Counted from the first letter of the stretch, positions 43,666 through 53,112 are shown. The stretch: 64,000 nt of DNA from Lactobacillus sp. LL6 (GCF_007570935.1 NZ_VLLR01000001.1:1612001-1676000), one strand, 5' to 3'. Numbers and translations: made by a program. The notes: generated by a model not told the origin, from the sequence alone.

Positions 43666-44436
43666 TTAAACTAAATACATTTTTCTTAATTTATCAATAT
43701 CATTTTGAGTAAAGCCAAGTTCTTTTTTAAAGAAATTATCTGGACTTCCCCATCCACAACGAATAGTTTCAGTAATGCCAATAATGGCTGTCCCTTCACC
43801 TTTTGTGACATTCATTTTAGCAACCATTTTTGAAATTTCATCATTTGATGGTAATTGCTTAGAGACTGCAAAATCGTATAATTGATTCGTTAATAAATAA
43901 TCACGAGCAATAGTTTCATCATCAACTCCTAATAATGTCAAAATAAGGGCTGCTGTCATTCCGGTTCTATCTTTTCCAGCACTACAGTGAAAAACAAGCG
44001 CCTCATCTTCCGGTAATTCCAATAAATAAGCAAAAATTTTACTAAATTCTTCTTGGCTATGGGAATTTAGTAAAACTCTTTGATAAATTTGTCCAATATA
44101 ATTATCCAAATTAGGAATACGATGAATAAAACGAAATAACTTACTGTCACCTTTATTTTCTCGCGGATCTTCAGAATAAATATGGGCATCAATATATTTA
44201 ACATTAGGCCAAAGAACATCTGGTGCTGAGATTTGTTCATATTTTGACCTTAAATCACAATCAACAGTAACTTTCATTCTAGTTAGTTTTATTTTGTCAT
44301 TAAATGATAAAGAACTTAGAGAATCTGAACGATAAATTTTGTTCCATTTTACAGTTTGACCATCTTTATTTTTATATCCACCTAAATCACGAAAATTTAA
44401 CGGACCATCTAAAGCAACGATTCTATCATGTGCCAT
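43666..44436 (-). CDS. Protein tyrosine/serine phosphatase (PTP-like) in the maltose locus
   Basis: The 256-residue protein has the P-loop HCSAGKDRTGMTAAL (about 158-172) and the N-terminal GPLNFRDLGGYKNKDGQTVKW typical of Y_phosphatase3 proteins. I start at the ATG at 44436 (MAHDRIVALDG), which has AAGGTGG 9 bases upstream; the longer frame would start inside the operator. It is 10 bases upstream of malR. A role in sugar-phosphate or protein-phosphate control is possible. It is a paralogue of the gene at 6435. Confidence 0.85.
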   Translation of the reverse strand: MAHDRIVALDGPLNFRDLGGYKNKDGQTVKWNKIYRSDSLSSLSFNDKIKLTRMKVTVDCDLRSKYEQISAPDVLWPNVKYIDAHIYSEDPRENKGDSKLFRFIHRIPNLDNYIGQIYQRVLLNSHSQEEFSKIFAYLLELPEDEALVFHCSAGKDRTGMTAALILTLLGVDDETIARDYLLTNQLYDFAVSKQLPSNDEISKMVAKMNVTKGEGTAIIGITETIRCGWGSPDNFFKKELGFTQNDIDKLRKMYLV

Positions 44437-44456
44437 CTTATTTTCCACCTTCTTTT

Positions 44457-44506
44457 TGAAACCGTTAACATACAAAACTATTATACCATTTTCCCTATTT
44501 ATCAAT
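44457..44506 (-). promoter_or_regulatory. Phosphatase-malR promoter with MalR-type operator at the start site
   Basis: On the minus strand a TATAAT -10 (complement of 44482-44487) is followed by the operator TGTTAACGGTTTCA (44457-44470, complement TGAAACCGTTAACA). A -35-like sequence upstream is weak. The operator sits just after the -10 and before the ribosome-binding site, a repressor position, unlike the upstream sites at malK and malL. Autorepression is inferred. Confidence 0.65.
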
Positions 44507-44531
44507 ATATTTATAAAACTAGATTTATATA

Positions 44532-46079
<1,548 letters not shown>

Positions 46080-46172
46080 TTATCATATAAAAAAAGTCTT
46101 TTCCCTGTTTTTTCTACTATTATTAGTTATACTACTCTTATATATAGTAAAAACTAAAAACGGAGGGTAATT

Positions 46173-46988
46173 ATGGAGCAAGAACCAATTGCAGTAACAA
46201 TTGCAGGGAATGATAGTGATGGTAGTGCAGGAATGCCAGCTGATCTCCATTCTTTTTATGCAAGAAACGTTTATGGAATGGGACTTATGACTGCAGCTGT
46301 TGCAGGGAATACCACTGGAATTTACGCCCAACAAATAATGCCAGTTGACTTTATTCAAAAGCAATTTGATGTTTTGGCAGAAGATTTTAATATTAAGGCC
46401 GCTAAAACTGGAATGGTTGCTGATTCTGAAATTATGAATTGCGTTGCTGACAACTTAGAAAAATATGACTTTGGTAAAATTGTCATTGATCCAGTAATAT
46501 CAACTAAACATGGTAATACCTTGATGGATGATGACTCGTATAATACTTTCATTAAGCGACTTGTTCCATTAGCAGATGTAATTACACCTAACTTTTATGA
46601 ACAAAGAAAACTTACTGGACTTGAGTTAAACACTCTTGATGAAGTTAAAAAAGGCGCACATTTACTACAAGAAATGGGTGCTAAAAATGTTCTGATGAAA
46701 GGGCGCCATGATTTAGATAATCAAACAGAAGTAACTGATTTATTATTAACTGAAGATGGAAAGTTCCATACTTTTACTAAGCCTTATTTTAAAACTGACC
46801 GCGTAAATGGAACTGGTGATACTCTTTCAGCAGTAATTGCAGCTGAACTTGCGAAAGGTAATTCAATTTTAAATAGTGTAAAGATTGCCAAAGACTTCAC
46901 TTATGATGCTATTTCTCACCCAATTGAAGTCGGTTCTAAATGGGGACCAATTAACCATATGGCAGCTCAGAAAGAAACCGAAGAATAA
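46173..46988 (+). CDS. Pyridoxal / hydroxymethylpyrimidine kinase (PdxK/ThiD family)
   Basis: The 271-residue kinase has TIAGNDSDGSAGMPADLHSF (about 8-28), AAKTGMVADSEI, VIDPVISTKHGNTL, and the anion-hole GTGDTLSAVIAAEL (about 212-225). These are the ThiD/PdxK ribokinase-fold motifs. Typical ThiD has DxSGGAGxQAD; here it is NDSDGSAGMPAD, with the QAD replaced, which suggests a PdxK-like enzyme. It phosphorylates pyridoxal or HMP. ACGGAGGG is a strong ribosome-binding site. It is monocistronic. Confidence 0.85.
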   Translation: MEQEPIAVTIAGNDSDGSAGMPADLHSFYARNVYGMGLMTAAVAGNTTGIYAQQIMPVDFIQKQFDVLAEDFNIKAAKTGMVADSEIMNCVADNLEKYDFGKIVIDPVISTKHGNTLMDDDSYNTFIKRLVPLADVITPNFYEQRKLTGLELNTLDEVKKGAHLLQEMGAKNVLMKGRHDLDNQTEVTDLLLTEDGKFHTFTKPYFKTDRVNGTGDTLSAVIAAELAKGNSILNSVKIAKDFTYDAISHPIEVGSKWGPINHMAAQKETEE

Positions 46989-46991
46989 AAA

Positions 46992-47022
46992 TAACTGCTT
47001 CCAAAAAAGGAAGCAGTTTTTG
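46992..47022 (+). terminator. Terminator after the kinase gene
   Basis: Arms AACTGCTTCC and GGAAGCAGTT around AAAAAA are followed by TTTTGG, directly after the stop codon. Confidence 0.9.
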
Positions 47023-47110
47023 GTTCATTATGTTTGATATTAAAGACGTTTGGGTCCATAGTGAGAGTGAATAAGTAATTGAGAATATGGATGAAAAGAG
47101 GCGCATCACT

Positions 47111-47434
47111 ATGAATCCAATCTTTGGTGCTATGCTATGGGCATTAATAGTTGTCTTTATTATCGTAGGTGGTAGATGGCTCTATACAAGTAATAGAAAC
47201 AAACCATTTTTTAAATTGATTAAGAATGATGTTGTCAAAAGAAAAAAAGAAATTCGTGGTCTATATATTTCAAGTTTATTAACAGTTTTTATTGGATTAT
47301 TGATGATTTCAATGATTTATTATCAATTCAACGTTGATTCGTTTGCGGAATACTTCTTTGGCTTCTGTTGTGTCTTTATTGGGATTGCTACAACACTAAT
47401 TTTGATGAAAGAAACTAAGAATGATACCAATTAA
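47111..47434 (+). CDS. Hypothetical membrane protein
   Basis: This 107-residue protein has three membrane spans (about 4-22, 55-72, 78-98) with a cytoplasmic basic loop (KLIKNDVVKRKKEIRG). I start at the ATG at 47111 (MNPIFGAMLWA), which has AGAGG 10 bases upstream; the frame also has an ATG eight codons earlier. I do not recognise it. It ends at a terminator. Confidence 0.65.
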   Translation: MNPIFGAMLWALIVVFIIVGGRWLYTSNRNKPFFKLIKNDVVKRKKEIRGLYISSLLTVFIGLLMISMIYYQFNVDSFAEYFFGFCCVFIGIATTLILMKETKNDTN

Positions 47435-47435
47435 C

Positions 47436-47461
47436 CAATTCATTGCGAATTGTTTTTTTTG
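47436..47461 (+). terminator. Terminator after the small membrane protein gene
   Basis: Arms CAATTC (47436) and GAATTG (47447) enclose ATTGC and are followed by a T8 run. Confidence 0.85.
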
Positions 47462-47558
47462 TTTTGACTTTTTTGCAGAGGTGCAAGATTTCGTTAATCT
47501 AATTTGAAGAGAATTGCTTTCTTAAGTTATAATGCAAATAATTTAAGAAAGGAGATCC

Positions 47559-47913
47559 GTGATCAATAAATTAATGCAAAAAATATTCAGAATTATCTTA
47601 ATTATCTTAGCTATAATCGGATTAATTCTATCATCTATTACTTTGTCTATTTTTATTCAAAGTAATACCACCAATTTTTCCAAAAATGATTATTTATTTT
47701 CTGTTTGTTTATTTTTGCTATTTTAATTCTATTTAAGAAATTATCATTAAATTGCTTGATAATAAATATTTTAATTATGATTATTACAATAACTTTTAGT
47801 TTCAATTTCCTTCTATTGCAATAATTTATACTTATTTTCTTGCATACGATGTACTATCGTCTTTAATTTGCATTTATTATTTGAAAAATAATACCCAAAA
47901 TGAAAATAATTAA
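47559..47913 (+). pseudogene. Frameshifted membrane protein gene
   Basis: A GTG start at 47559 with GGAG upstream opens a frame for 55 residues ending at a TAA at 47726 (after LFSVCLFLLF). A second frame then continues in phase with ILILFKKLSLNCLIINILIM and FSFNFLLLQ, and a third with IIYTYFLAYDVLSSLICIYYL to a TAA at 47911. Together they read as one hydrophobic protein of about 115 residues broken by two frameshifts. It overlaps the start of the next gene in the way of an ATGA-type coupled operon. Alternatively the first 55 residues alone are made. Confidence 0.65.
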
Positions 47914-48271
47914 ATATCTACTTCAAACAATTACTGTAATTTTTTTAATCTTCATTACTTCAATTACAGCGATAAATCTATCTGACTATATTAATTCTGC
48001 AAATATCATAGGAATTAAAGATTTTATCATTCCCATAATAGGTCATGTTGTTGCTATATTAGTACTAATTTTTGAGTTAATTTTTACTTTTAAAAAGCAA
48101 AAATTTAATAAGGTAATTGTTATACTTCTTACATTAGTTGTTTTAACTGCAGTAGGATTATATTTACCAATTGGCTGGGGCCCGGGATTATTGAATTATA
48201 ACTTTATTGTACTGGGGTTAATTTTACTTTTAAAAATTCTGAAGGAAAAAACATGTCAATCAAAATCTTAA
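47900..48271 (+). CDS. Hypothetical membrane protein
   Basis: The 123-residue protein has four membrane spans (about 5-25, 42-62, 70-88, 97-115). No motif is recognised. Its start overlaps the end of the broken upstream gene by 14 bases, and its end overlaps the next gene by 19 bases, so all were expressed as one unit. The cluster is close to an Rgg regulator and may be a peptide-linked or immunity locus; this is inference. Confidence 0.6.
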   Translation: MKIIKYLLQTITVIFLIFITSITAINLSDYINSANIIGIKDFIIPIIGHVVAILVLIFELIFTFKKQKFNKVIVILLTLVVLTAVGLYLPIGWGPGLLNYNFIVLGLILLLKILKEKTCQSKS

Positions 48272-48585
48272 AATTCATACTTTTAATTTTAGATATTGTT
48301 ATATCTGGATTTATTTTTATCAACTTATTATTTTCATTAGGTTCCGGAATACATAGTAATGTTGACTTAATTCGTTATGTGTTTTTAGGACTAGTAGCAA
48401 TATTATTACTAGCTTTGCCAATATTAAACTTCTGCAAAACTCAACTACGTACAAGTTTAATTTTATTAATTATTGGAATTATTTCAGCATTTATTGCTTG
48501 GAATCCAATGATCTCTACTTTTGCAATAATTAATTTTGTACTCATTGGAATTATTGCTTATTACTCGAAAGGACTATCTAAATGA
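48253..48585 (+). CDS. Hypothetical membrane protein
   Basis: The 110-residue protein has three or four membrane spans (about 5-24, 33-54, 60-75, 85-105). Its start is inside the end of the upstream gene, and its last codons overlap a 35-codon peptide gene. Composition and size resemble the bacteriocin-immunity-like small membrane proteins of LAB, but no motif proves this. Confidence 0.6.
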   Translation: MSIKILKFILLILDIVISGFIFINLLFSLGSGIHSNVDLIRYVFLGLVAILLLALPILNFCKTQLRTSLILLIIGIISAFIAWNPMISTFAIINFVLIGIIAYYSKGLSK

Positions 48586-48689
48586 AAAAGAAAGTCTTTG
48601 CAGGTATTACAACAATTGCACTAACTTCAGCATATGATGTTTTGAACCTAAATGTTGTGACCCACCTAATTTCAACGTTTATCCATTAA
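48582..48689 (+). CDS. Small secreted-peptide candidate (35 codons)
   Basis: The frame starts ATGAAAAAG at 48582, overlapping the previous gene's stop codon (ATGA). It encodes MKKKVFAGITTIALTSAYDV followed by LNLNVVTHLISTFIH. A basic start and a hydrophobic middle give a short export-type peptide with a polar end. It is convergent with an Rgg-like gene across a shared terminator. It could be a signalling peptide, a leaderless product or only coupled read-through; no proof is possible from sequence. Confidence 0.45.
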   Translation: MKKKVFAGITTIALTSAYDVLNLNVVTHLISTFIH

Positions 48690-48690
48690 C

Positions 48691-48727
48691 AAAAAGAAGC
48701 GCGAATTATTTCGGGCTTCTTTTATTT
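48691..48727. terminator. Bidirectional terminator
   Basis: AAAAGAAGC-type arm pairs with GCTTCTTTT, with an inner CGAA/TCG pairing and A/T runs on each side. It lies between the 35-codon peptide and the Rgg-like gene and includes the end of the latter. Confidence 0.85.
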
Positions 48728-49572
48728 TGAGCTACATCCTTGCACAATAATGCAAGTTCATTTGCATATTCTGAATAACCTACTTCGCCCAGCAGTGAAG
48801 TAACTTTTTCCATTTTTTGAACTGCAAAATTATCCCCTAATTGATAATTAAGTAGATTATTTAGGAAAGACAATTTCACTTTTGCATACATTAAGTATCG
48901 CGGAATCTCCAAATTCTCTAATAGTATTTTTGCTTTTTTAGCTAAAACTATACTTGTCTTAATAAGTTTTGTATAAGCATTAAGTAAAGCTATAATCATG
49001 CAATTTTTTCTTTTGGCATCTACATTTGAGATTTCATCTATAGCAATAACTATACTTTTCATATATTGAAAAATTCTCTCATTATCTATAACTTCTACTA
49101 CATTTCCAAATGCTCTACTGTAATATTCATTCCAACTTTGAACCCTATCAAAAATCGAATATAATTCTGCTTTCAACTTATTAGAAAGAATGCTTTTATT
49201 AGTCAAATCTTGATACATGCAACAAATCGTTACTACTAAAAACAAATCAAGTTCTTCTGTAGTATTTTCATAATTTTTAAGCTGAGTTTGAGCTAATCCA
49301 TATAGTCCTCTACTATCTTTTTCTGAATATAGTTTTTTCAGTTTTTCAAAAATTACATTCCTCTTTTTATTAGCATTTGTTTTTGCAATCATAATGAATT
49401 CGTCAGGATACATATTTATTTTCTTCAAAAGCTCAATTACATTACCAAAATACATATCACCTTTGCCATTTTCCCAACGTGATAAGGTCGCTGCATCAAC
49501 AATTCCGCTCGAAGCTTGGCTTAAGGTTAAACCATGTTTTTTGCGTAACTTTTTATAAGTATTTCCGTATAT
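48706..49572 (-). CDS. Rgg/MutR-family regulator lacking an ATG start
   Basis: The frame is open upstream of the first Met (MYFGNVIELL at 49455) and reads, from 49572, ATA-TAC-GGA-AAT, then YKKLRKKHGLTLSQASSGIVDAATLSRWENGKGD. This is the same XRE helix-turn-helix as in the rgg at 35694, where the equivalent codons are ATG-TAC-GGA. From ATA the protein is 288 residues, equal to its two paralogues (287 and 289). A canonical ATG/GTG/TTG is absent between the upstream in-frame stop and the helix-turn-helix. Either a rare ATA start is used, or the start codon is mutated and the gene is crippled. The helical C-terminal domain is intact. Confidence 0.75.
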   Translation of the reverse strand: MYGNTYKKLRKKHGLTLSQASSGIVDAATLSRWENGKGDMYFGNVIELLKKINMYPDEFIMIAKTNANKKRNVIFEKLKKLYSEKDSRGLYGLAQTQLKNYENTTEELDLFLVVTICCMYQDLTNKSILSNKLKAELYSIFDRVQSWNEYYSRAFGNVVEVIDNERIFQYMKSIVIAIDEISNVDAKRKNCMIIALLNAYTKLIKTSIVLAKKAKILLENLEIPRYLMYAKVKLSFLNNLLNYQLGDNFAVQKMEKVTSLLGEVGYSEYANELALLCKDVAQNKRSPK

Positions 49573-49621
49573 ATCGATGTTATCTACTTCTTTCTTTGTC
49601 TAAGAACTTTGCTAAAACAAT

Positions 49622-49664
49622 TATAATATAGTAAGATGTAAGATGTAAGACGGTTTGCTATATT
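49622..49664 (+). promoter_or_regulatory. Toxin-antitoxin promoter/operator region
   Basis: A TATAAT at 49622-49627 is followed by an inverted repeat AATATAGTAA (49625-49634) / TTGCTATATT (49655-49664). The space between holds three tandem 7-mers TAAGATG, TAAGATG, TAAGACG (49632-49652). AAAGG of the antitoxin gene follows. The position fits autoregulation by the AbrB-type antitoxin or its complex. Confidence 0.5.
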
Positions 49665-49681
49665 TTGAAAGGATGATTTAT

Positions 49682-49945
49682 ATGGATTCATTAACTGGAC
49701 ATGTTTCTCAAAAAGGACAAATTGTTATTCCTGTAAAGATTCGCAAATTATTAGGTTTAGAAAAAGGAACCAAAGTTACCTTTGAAGTAAAAGATAACTC
49801 CGTTACTATTAAAAAATTACCAACAGCATTAGATTGGGCAAACTTGGTAGATCAACTTCCAAGTGAAAAAGTTGATTTCGATAAAAATGGAAATTATGAT
49901 CCTAAAAAATCACCTAATTTCCATGAATGGATGACAAATGAATGA
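49682..49945 (+). CDS. AbrB/MazE-type antitoxin
   Basis: This 87-residue protein has a swapped-hairpin AbrB domain: MDSLTGHVSQKGQIVIPVKIRKLLGLEKGTKVTFEVKDNSVTIKKL (residues 1-46). The C-terminal tail (DWANLVDQLPSEKVDFDKNGNYDPKKSPNFHEWM) is the likely toxin-binding region. AAAGG lies 8 bases before the ATG at 49682. It overlaps the downstream toxin gene by 4 bases (ATGA), a typical antitoxin-toxin layout. Confidence 0.88.
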   Translation: MDSLTGHVSQKGQIVIPVKIRKLLGLEKGTKVTFEVKDNSVTIKKLPTALDWANLVDQLPSEKVDFDKNGNYDPKKSPNFHEWMTNE

Positions 49946-50292
49946 AAGCAATGGATATTTATATAGCAGATGTTCCTTTTGATGATATAGATAAAAGTAA
50001 AGTTAGACCTGCTTTAGTAGTTAAGGTTTCACAAAATCGAGTGAATGTTTTCAAAATTACCAGTAAATATAAAAATAAATCTAATGTTATTAAGCAACTA
50101 TATTATCCTATAAAAGAATGGAAATCTGCAGGATTAAGCCACCCATCATATGTTGATACACATAGAACATATAATTTACCACAAGAAAAAATTTTTGCAA
50201 AAAAGCCCTTAGGTAAATTATCAGATATTGACAGAATTCAATTATTTGAATTCATTCAAGCTAAATTAGGAGAGCAAAAAAGACAAAAATAA
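49942..50292 (+). CDS. PemK/MazF-type toxin
   Basis: The 116-residue protein begins MKAMDIYIADVPFDDIDKSKVRPALVVKVSQNRVNVFKITSKYKNKS, matching the MazF/PemK beta-barrel with the conserved RPALVV segment and a loop K/R near residue 46. MazF toxins are sequence-specific mRNA endoribonucleases. It is translationally coupled to its antitoxin. The conserved core VxxxRPxLV is present, so the fold is confident; activity is inferred. Confidence 0.85.
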   Translation: MKAMDIYIADVPFDDIDKSKVRPALVVKVSQNRVNVFKITSKYKNKSNVIKQLYYPIKEWKSAGLSHPSYVDTHRTYNLPQEKIFAKKPLGKLSDIDRIQLFEFIQAKLGEQKRQK

Positions 50293-50369
50293 TTTCTCTT
50301 TCCTTTGATTAACTGGCTACTTGTAGGTACAATAAAAAGAGTTAATTATAGAAATCAAGGGATATAAAA

Positions 50370-51056
50370 ATGAACGAAAAACTAGTTAAGATTGCATATT
50401 TATACGAAGATTTAATGAACACCTATGGAGATTCTGGAGACGTTAAAATTTTAAGTTTTTTATTGAAAAATCAAGGCTATGATACTCAAGTTGATAACAT
50501 TTCACTTGGAGACGACTTTGATGCTTTTGATTATGACTTTGTCTTTTTTGGTGGTGGTCAAGACTTTGAACAGACTGTTGTTGCTAAAGACTTACCACGT
50601 CATAAAGTCACTTTAGACAAATATGTTAACGATGGTAATCCAATGCTCTGTATTTGCGGCGGCTACCAATTAATGGGAAGTTACTACAAGACTAACTCTG
50701 GTGTAACTATTAAGGGACTTGGAATTTTACCACTCCATACTGTCTTCAAAGCTGATAAACGTATGATTGGTGATACTAAGTATCGAACTGAATGGGGAGA
50801 AGTTACTGCCTTTGAAAATCATTCAGGTCAAACTTATTTTGATAATACTGATAAACTACATCCCTTAGGTGAAATGATTGAAGGTTACGGCAACAACCCT
50901 CAAGATGGTGTTGAAGGTTTACGTTATCGCAATTTCATTGGTTCATATTCACATGGTCCGCTTCTTAAGAATGTTAACGTTGCAAATGCTATTGTTGAAA
51001 TGATCTTACAGCGCCATGATGAACGCATTAACAATGCTCAAGAAAAAGCAGAATAA
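50370..51056 (+). CDS. gatD: Lipid II isoglutaminyl synthase, glutamine amidotransferase subunit
   Basis: The 228-residue protein has a class I glutamine amidotransferase fold of the GatD/CobB type. It starts VKIAYLYEDLMNTYGDSGDVKIL, has FVFFGGGQDFEQTVV (about 57-71), and a catalytic-cysteine loop MLCICGGYQLMG (about 91-102). The His in SYSHGPLL (about 195) completes the site. GatD supplies ammonia to MurT to amidate the D-Glu residue of lipid II. The partner murT is not next to it in this window, though the two are usually adjacent. It is monocistronic here. Confidence 0.88.
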   Translation: MNEKLVKIAYLYEDLMNTYGDSGDVKILSFLLKNQGYDTQVDNISLGDDFDAFDYDFVFFGGGQDFEQTVVAKDLPRHKVTLDKYVNDGNPMLCICGGYQLMGSYYKTNSGVTIKGLGILPLHTVFKADKRMIGDTKYRTEWGEVTAFENHSGQTYFDNTDKLHPLGEMIEGYGNNPQDGVEGLRYRNFIGSYSHGPLLKNVNVANAIVEMILQRHDERINNAQEKAE

Positions 51057-51060
51057 TACA

Positions 51061-51092
51061 AAAATCACGAAGCAAAATGCTTCGTGATTTTT
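51061..51092. terminator. Bidirectional terminator
   Basis: Arms AAAATCACGAAGC and GCTTCGTGATTTT around an AAAAT loop, with A/T tracts. It serves gatD and the convergent DMT gene. Confidence 0.9.
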
Positions 51093-52014
51093 AATTTTCT
51101 TCAAGTTTAGATTTATTTTTCTTCTTAGGAGTAATATTTAATGCCATTGCAGCCAATACAACTAAAATTGAACCAACCCAATCCATTGGCTTCATTACTA
51201 ACCCAAAGCAAAGCACTGACCCAATAGTTGCAGAAAATGGTTCAAATGCATCAAGCAAGCTAGCAGTTGAAGCTTTAATGAACCTAAGTGAATTAGTCAT
51301 CAGTTGAAATGGAATCAAAGTCCCAATTACAATTACGCACCCTGTATAAAACCAAACTTCAGGTGTATTTGGAATTTTGGGCCAAGAGGGATGAACTATC
51401 ATTAAGCAGATTCCAGCAGAAAGCAACCCCCAGCCAGTAACTACTAAACTAGAAACTCGTTTTAAAACATTAATTGGAATTAAAGTATTAGTTGCAACTC
51501 CAACTGCAGAAAGTAAACCCCAGAATAAGACTTCAGGAGTAATTGCAAAGGTGTTGAACTTTCCATGAGTCGCAAGAAGTACTACCCCAAGAAATGCAAC
51601 AATCGCTGCAACTATGTCAATAGTGCGCATAACTTGTTTTTTTGTAATTGCTAAATATGCCATTACAAAAAATGGTCCTACAAATTGTAAAATTGTTGCA
51701 ATTGAAGCATTTGCTTTAGCAACTACAATAAAATAAAACAATTGTACTGGTAATAATCCAAAAACTCCATAGGCTATAATTACCCATGCATCATGTTTAT
51801 TTGTCATTGTTTTAAATGGCTTTTGTTTAACTAGTCCTGCCACAATCAACAAAATAATTCCTGAAGTTACCATTCTGATTTGTGATAACCACATTGGCGT
51901 AATACTTGGACTAGTATCAAATAAAGCTTTCGCAAAAAGACCAGAAATCCCCCACATAATGCAAGCAAGAGCAGCCATTGCTGCCCAAAAACGGCGCTGT
52001 TTTTTTGAATCCAT
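51091..52014 (-). CDS. DMT-superfamily (EamA) transporter
   Basis: The 307-residue protein has ten membrane spans in two EamA repeats. It starts MDSKKQRRFWAAMAALACIMWGISGLFAKALFDTS, and the second repeat has TGWGLLSAGICLMIVHPSWPKIP and ASLLDAFEPFSATIGSVLCFG. It is a tandem paralogue of the next gene, with very similar sequence, and belongs to the RhaT/EamA type. The substrate is unknown. The two are separated by 67 bases. Confidence 0.85.
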   Translation of the reverse strand: MDSKKQRRFWAAMAALACIMWGISGLFAKALFDTSPSITPMWLSQIRMVTSGIILLIVAGLVKQKPFKTMTNKHDAWVIIAYGVFGLLPVQLFYFIVVAKANASIATILQFVGPFFVMAYLAITKKQVMRTIDIVAAIVAFLGVVLLATHGKFNTFAITPEVLFWGLLSAVGVATNTLIPINVLKRVSSLVVTGWGLLSAGICLMIVHPSWPKIPNTPEVWFYTGCVIVIGTLIPFQLMTNSLRFIKASTASLLDAFEPFSATIGSVLCFGLVMKPMDWVGSILVVLAAMALNITPKKKNKSKLEEN

Positions 52015-52081
52015 CTAATTCCTCCTCATTTTCAACAATATTAATCATAACATGCAAACTATCTAATAATAGGTAGCTAGT

Positions 52082-53014
52082 TTAATCTTCTAGATTTTCA
52101 GCATTTTGAATTTTAGATTTAGGTACAATATTTAACGCCATCGCTGCCAAAACAATAAGAATTGAGCCAAACCAATCAATTGGTTTCATTATTAAGCCAA
52201 AGCATAATACTGATCCAATCGTTGCTGCAAGTGGTTCAAAAGCATCAAGCAAGCTAGCAGTTGAAGCTTGAATGAATCTAAGTGAATTAGTCATCAGTTG
52301 AAACGGAATTAAAGTTCCAATCACAATTACCCCAGCAGTGTATAACCATACTCGCGGTTCATTTGGAACATGCGGCCAAGAGGGATGAACTATCATTAAG
52401 CAGATCCCAGCAGAAAGTAACCCCCAACCTGTTACTACTAAACTTGAGATTTTGCGTAATTTTAATACATGAATCGGAATTAAAGTATTAGTTGCTACAC
52501 CAATGGCTGATAAAAATCCCCAGAACAAAGTATCAGGTGTTAGTGCTAAATGAGTAAAATTACCATGCGTTGCTAAGAGTACTACACCAACAAAAGCTGC
52601 AAGTGCTGCAATTGCATCAAGTCTTCTAATAATCTGTTGACGACGAAGTGCTAAATATGCCATTACAAAAAATGGTCCCACAAACTGTAAAATTGTTGCA
52701 ATTGAAGCATTTGCTTTTTGTACAACTATAAAATAAAAAAGCTGAAATGGAACCAATCCAAAAATACCATAAGCAATAATTTCTACAGCATCACGTTTAT
52801 TAGTCATCGTTTTAAGTGGCTTTTGCTTAAAAATTGCCGCTGCAATAATTAAGATAATACCCGATACGACCATTCTGACTTGCGTTAACCACATTGGCGT
52901 AATTGCTGGACTCAAATTAAACAAAGCTTTTGCAAAAAGACCTGATATTCCCCACATAACGCAGGCCACTGCGGCTAGAAAAGCCCAAAGCTGACGCTGT
53001 TTTTTCGTAACCAT
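52082..53014 (-). CDS. DMT-superfamily (EamA) transporter, tandem paralogue
   Basis: The 310-residue protein has ten spans and is highly similar along its length to the downstream gene, sharing IMWGISGLFAKALF-type and IATILQFVGPFFVMAYLA sequences. The duplication is recent enough that large DNA stretches are also shared. Residue changes are spread, so both are probably functional. One could have a shifted substrate range. Confidence 0.85.
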   Translation of the reverse strand: MVTKKQRQLWAFLAAVACVMWGISGLFAKALFNLSPAITPMWLTQVRMVVSGIILIIAAAIFKQKPLKTMTNKRDAVEIIAYGIFGLVPFQLFYFIVVQKANASIATILQFVGPFFVMAYLALRRQQIIRRLDAIAALAAFVGVVLLATHGNFTHLALTPDTLFWGFLSAIGVATNTLIPIHVLKLRKISSLVVTGWGLLSAGICLMIVHPSWPHVPNEPRVWLYTAGVIVIGTLIPFQLMTNSLRFIQASTASLLDAFEPLAATIGSVLCFGLIMKPIDWFGSILIVLAAMALNIVPKSKIQNAENLED

Positions 53015-53078
53015 TTTTTATCTCCCAAACTTAAGTGAATACCTAATTTTAACATTTTAAAATTAAGAAAAAAGCTAA

Positions 53079-53112
53079 AAATAAAAAAGCCTGAGAAATT
53101 ATTTTTCTCAAA
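53079..53112. repeat. Left direct repeat (terminator) of the amidase cassette
   Basis: 34 bases including GCCTGAGAAATTATTTTTCT are identical to 54538-54571. The hairpin TGAGAA/TTCTCA sits inside, extended here by AGC/GCTTTTT. It is the terminator of the 53124 gene. The copies are 1459 bases apart and flank the YiiX-like and 140-residue genes. Confidence 0.93.

Noticed and set aside
51091-53014. Possible recombination hot spot or cassette signature at the tandem DMT genes
   Set aside because: The similarity extends over the whole coding length, as in an ordinary tandem gene duplication, and no terminator-type flanking repeat was found around them.
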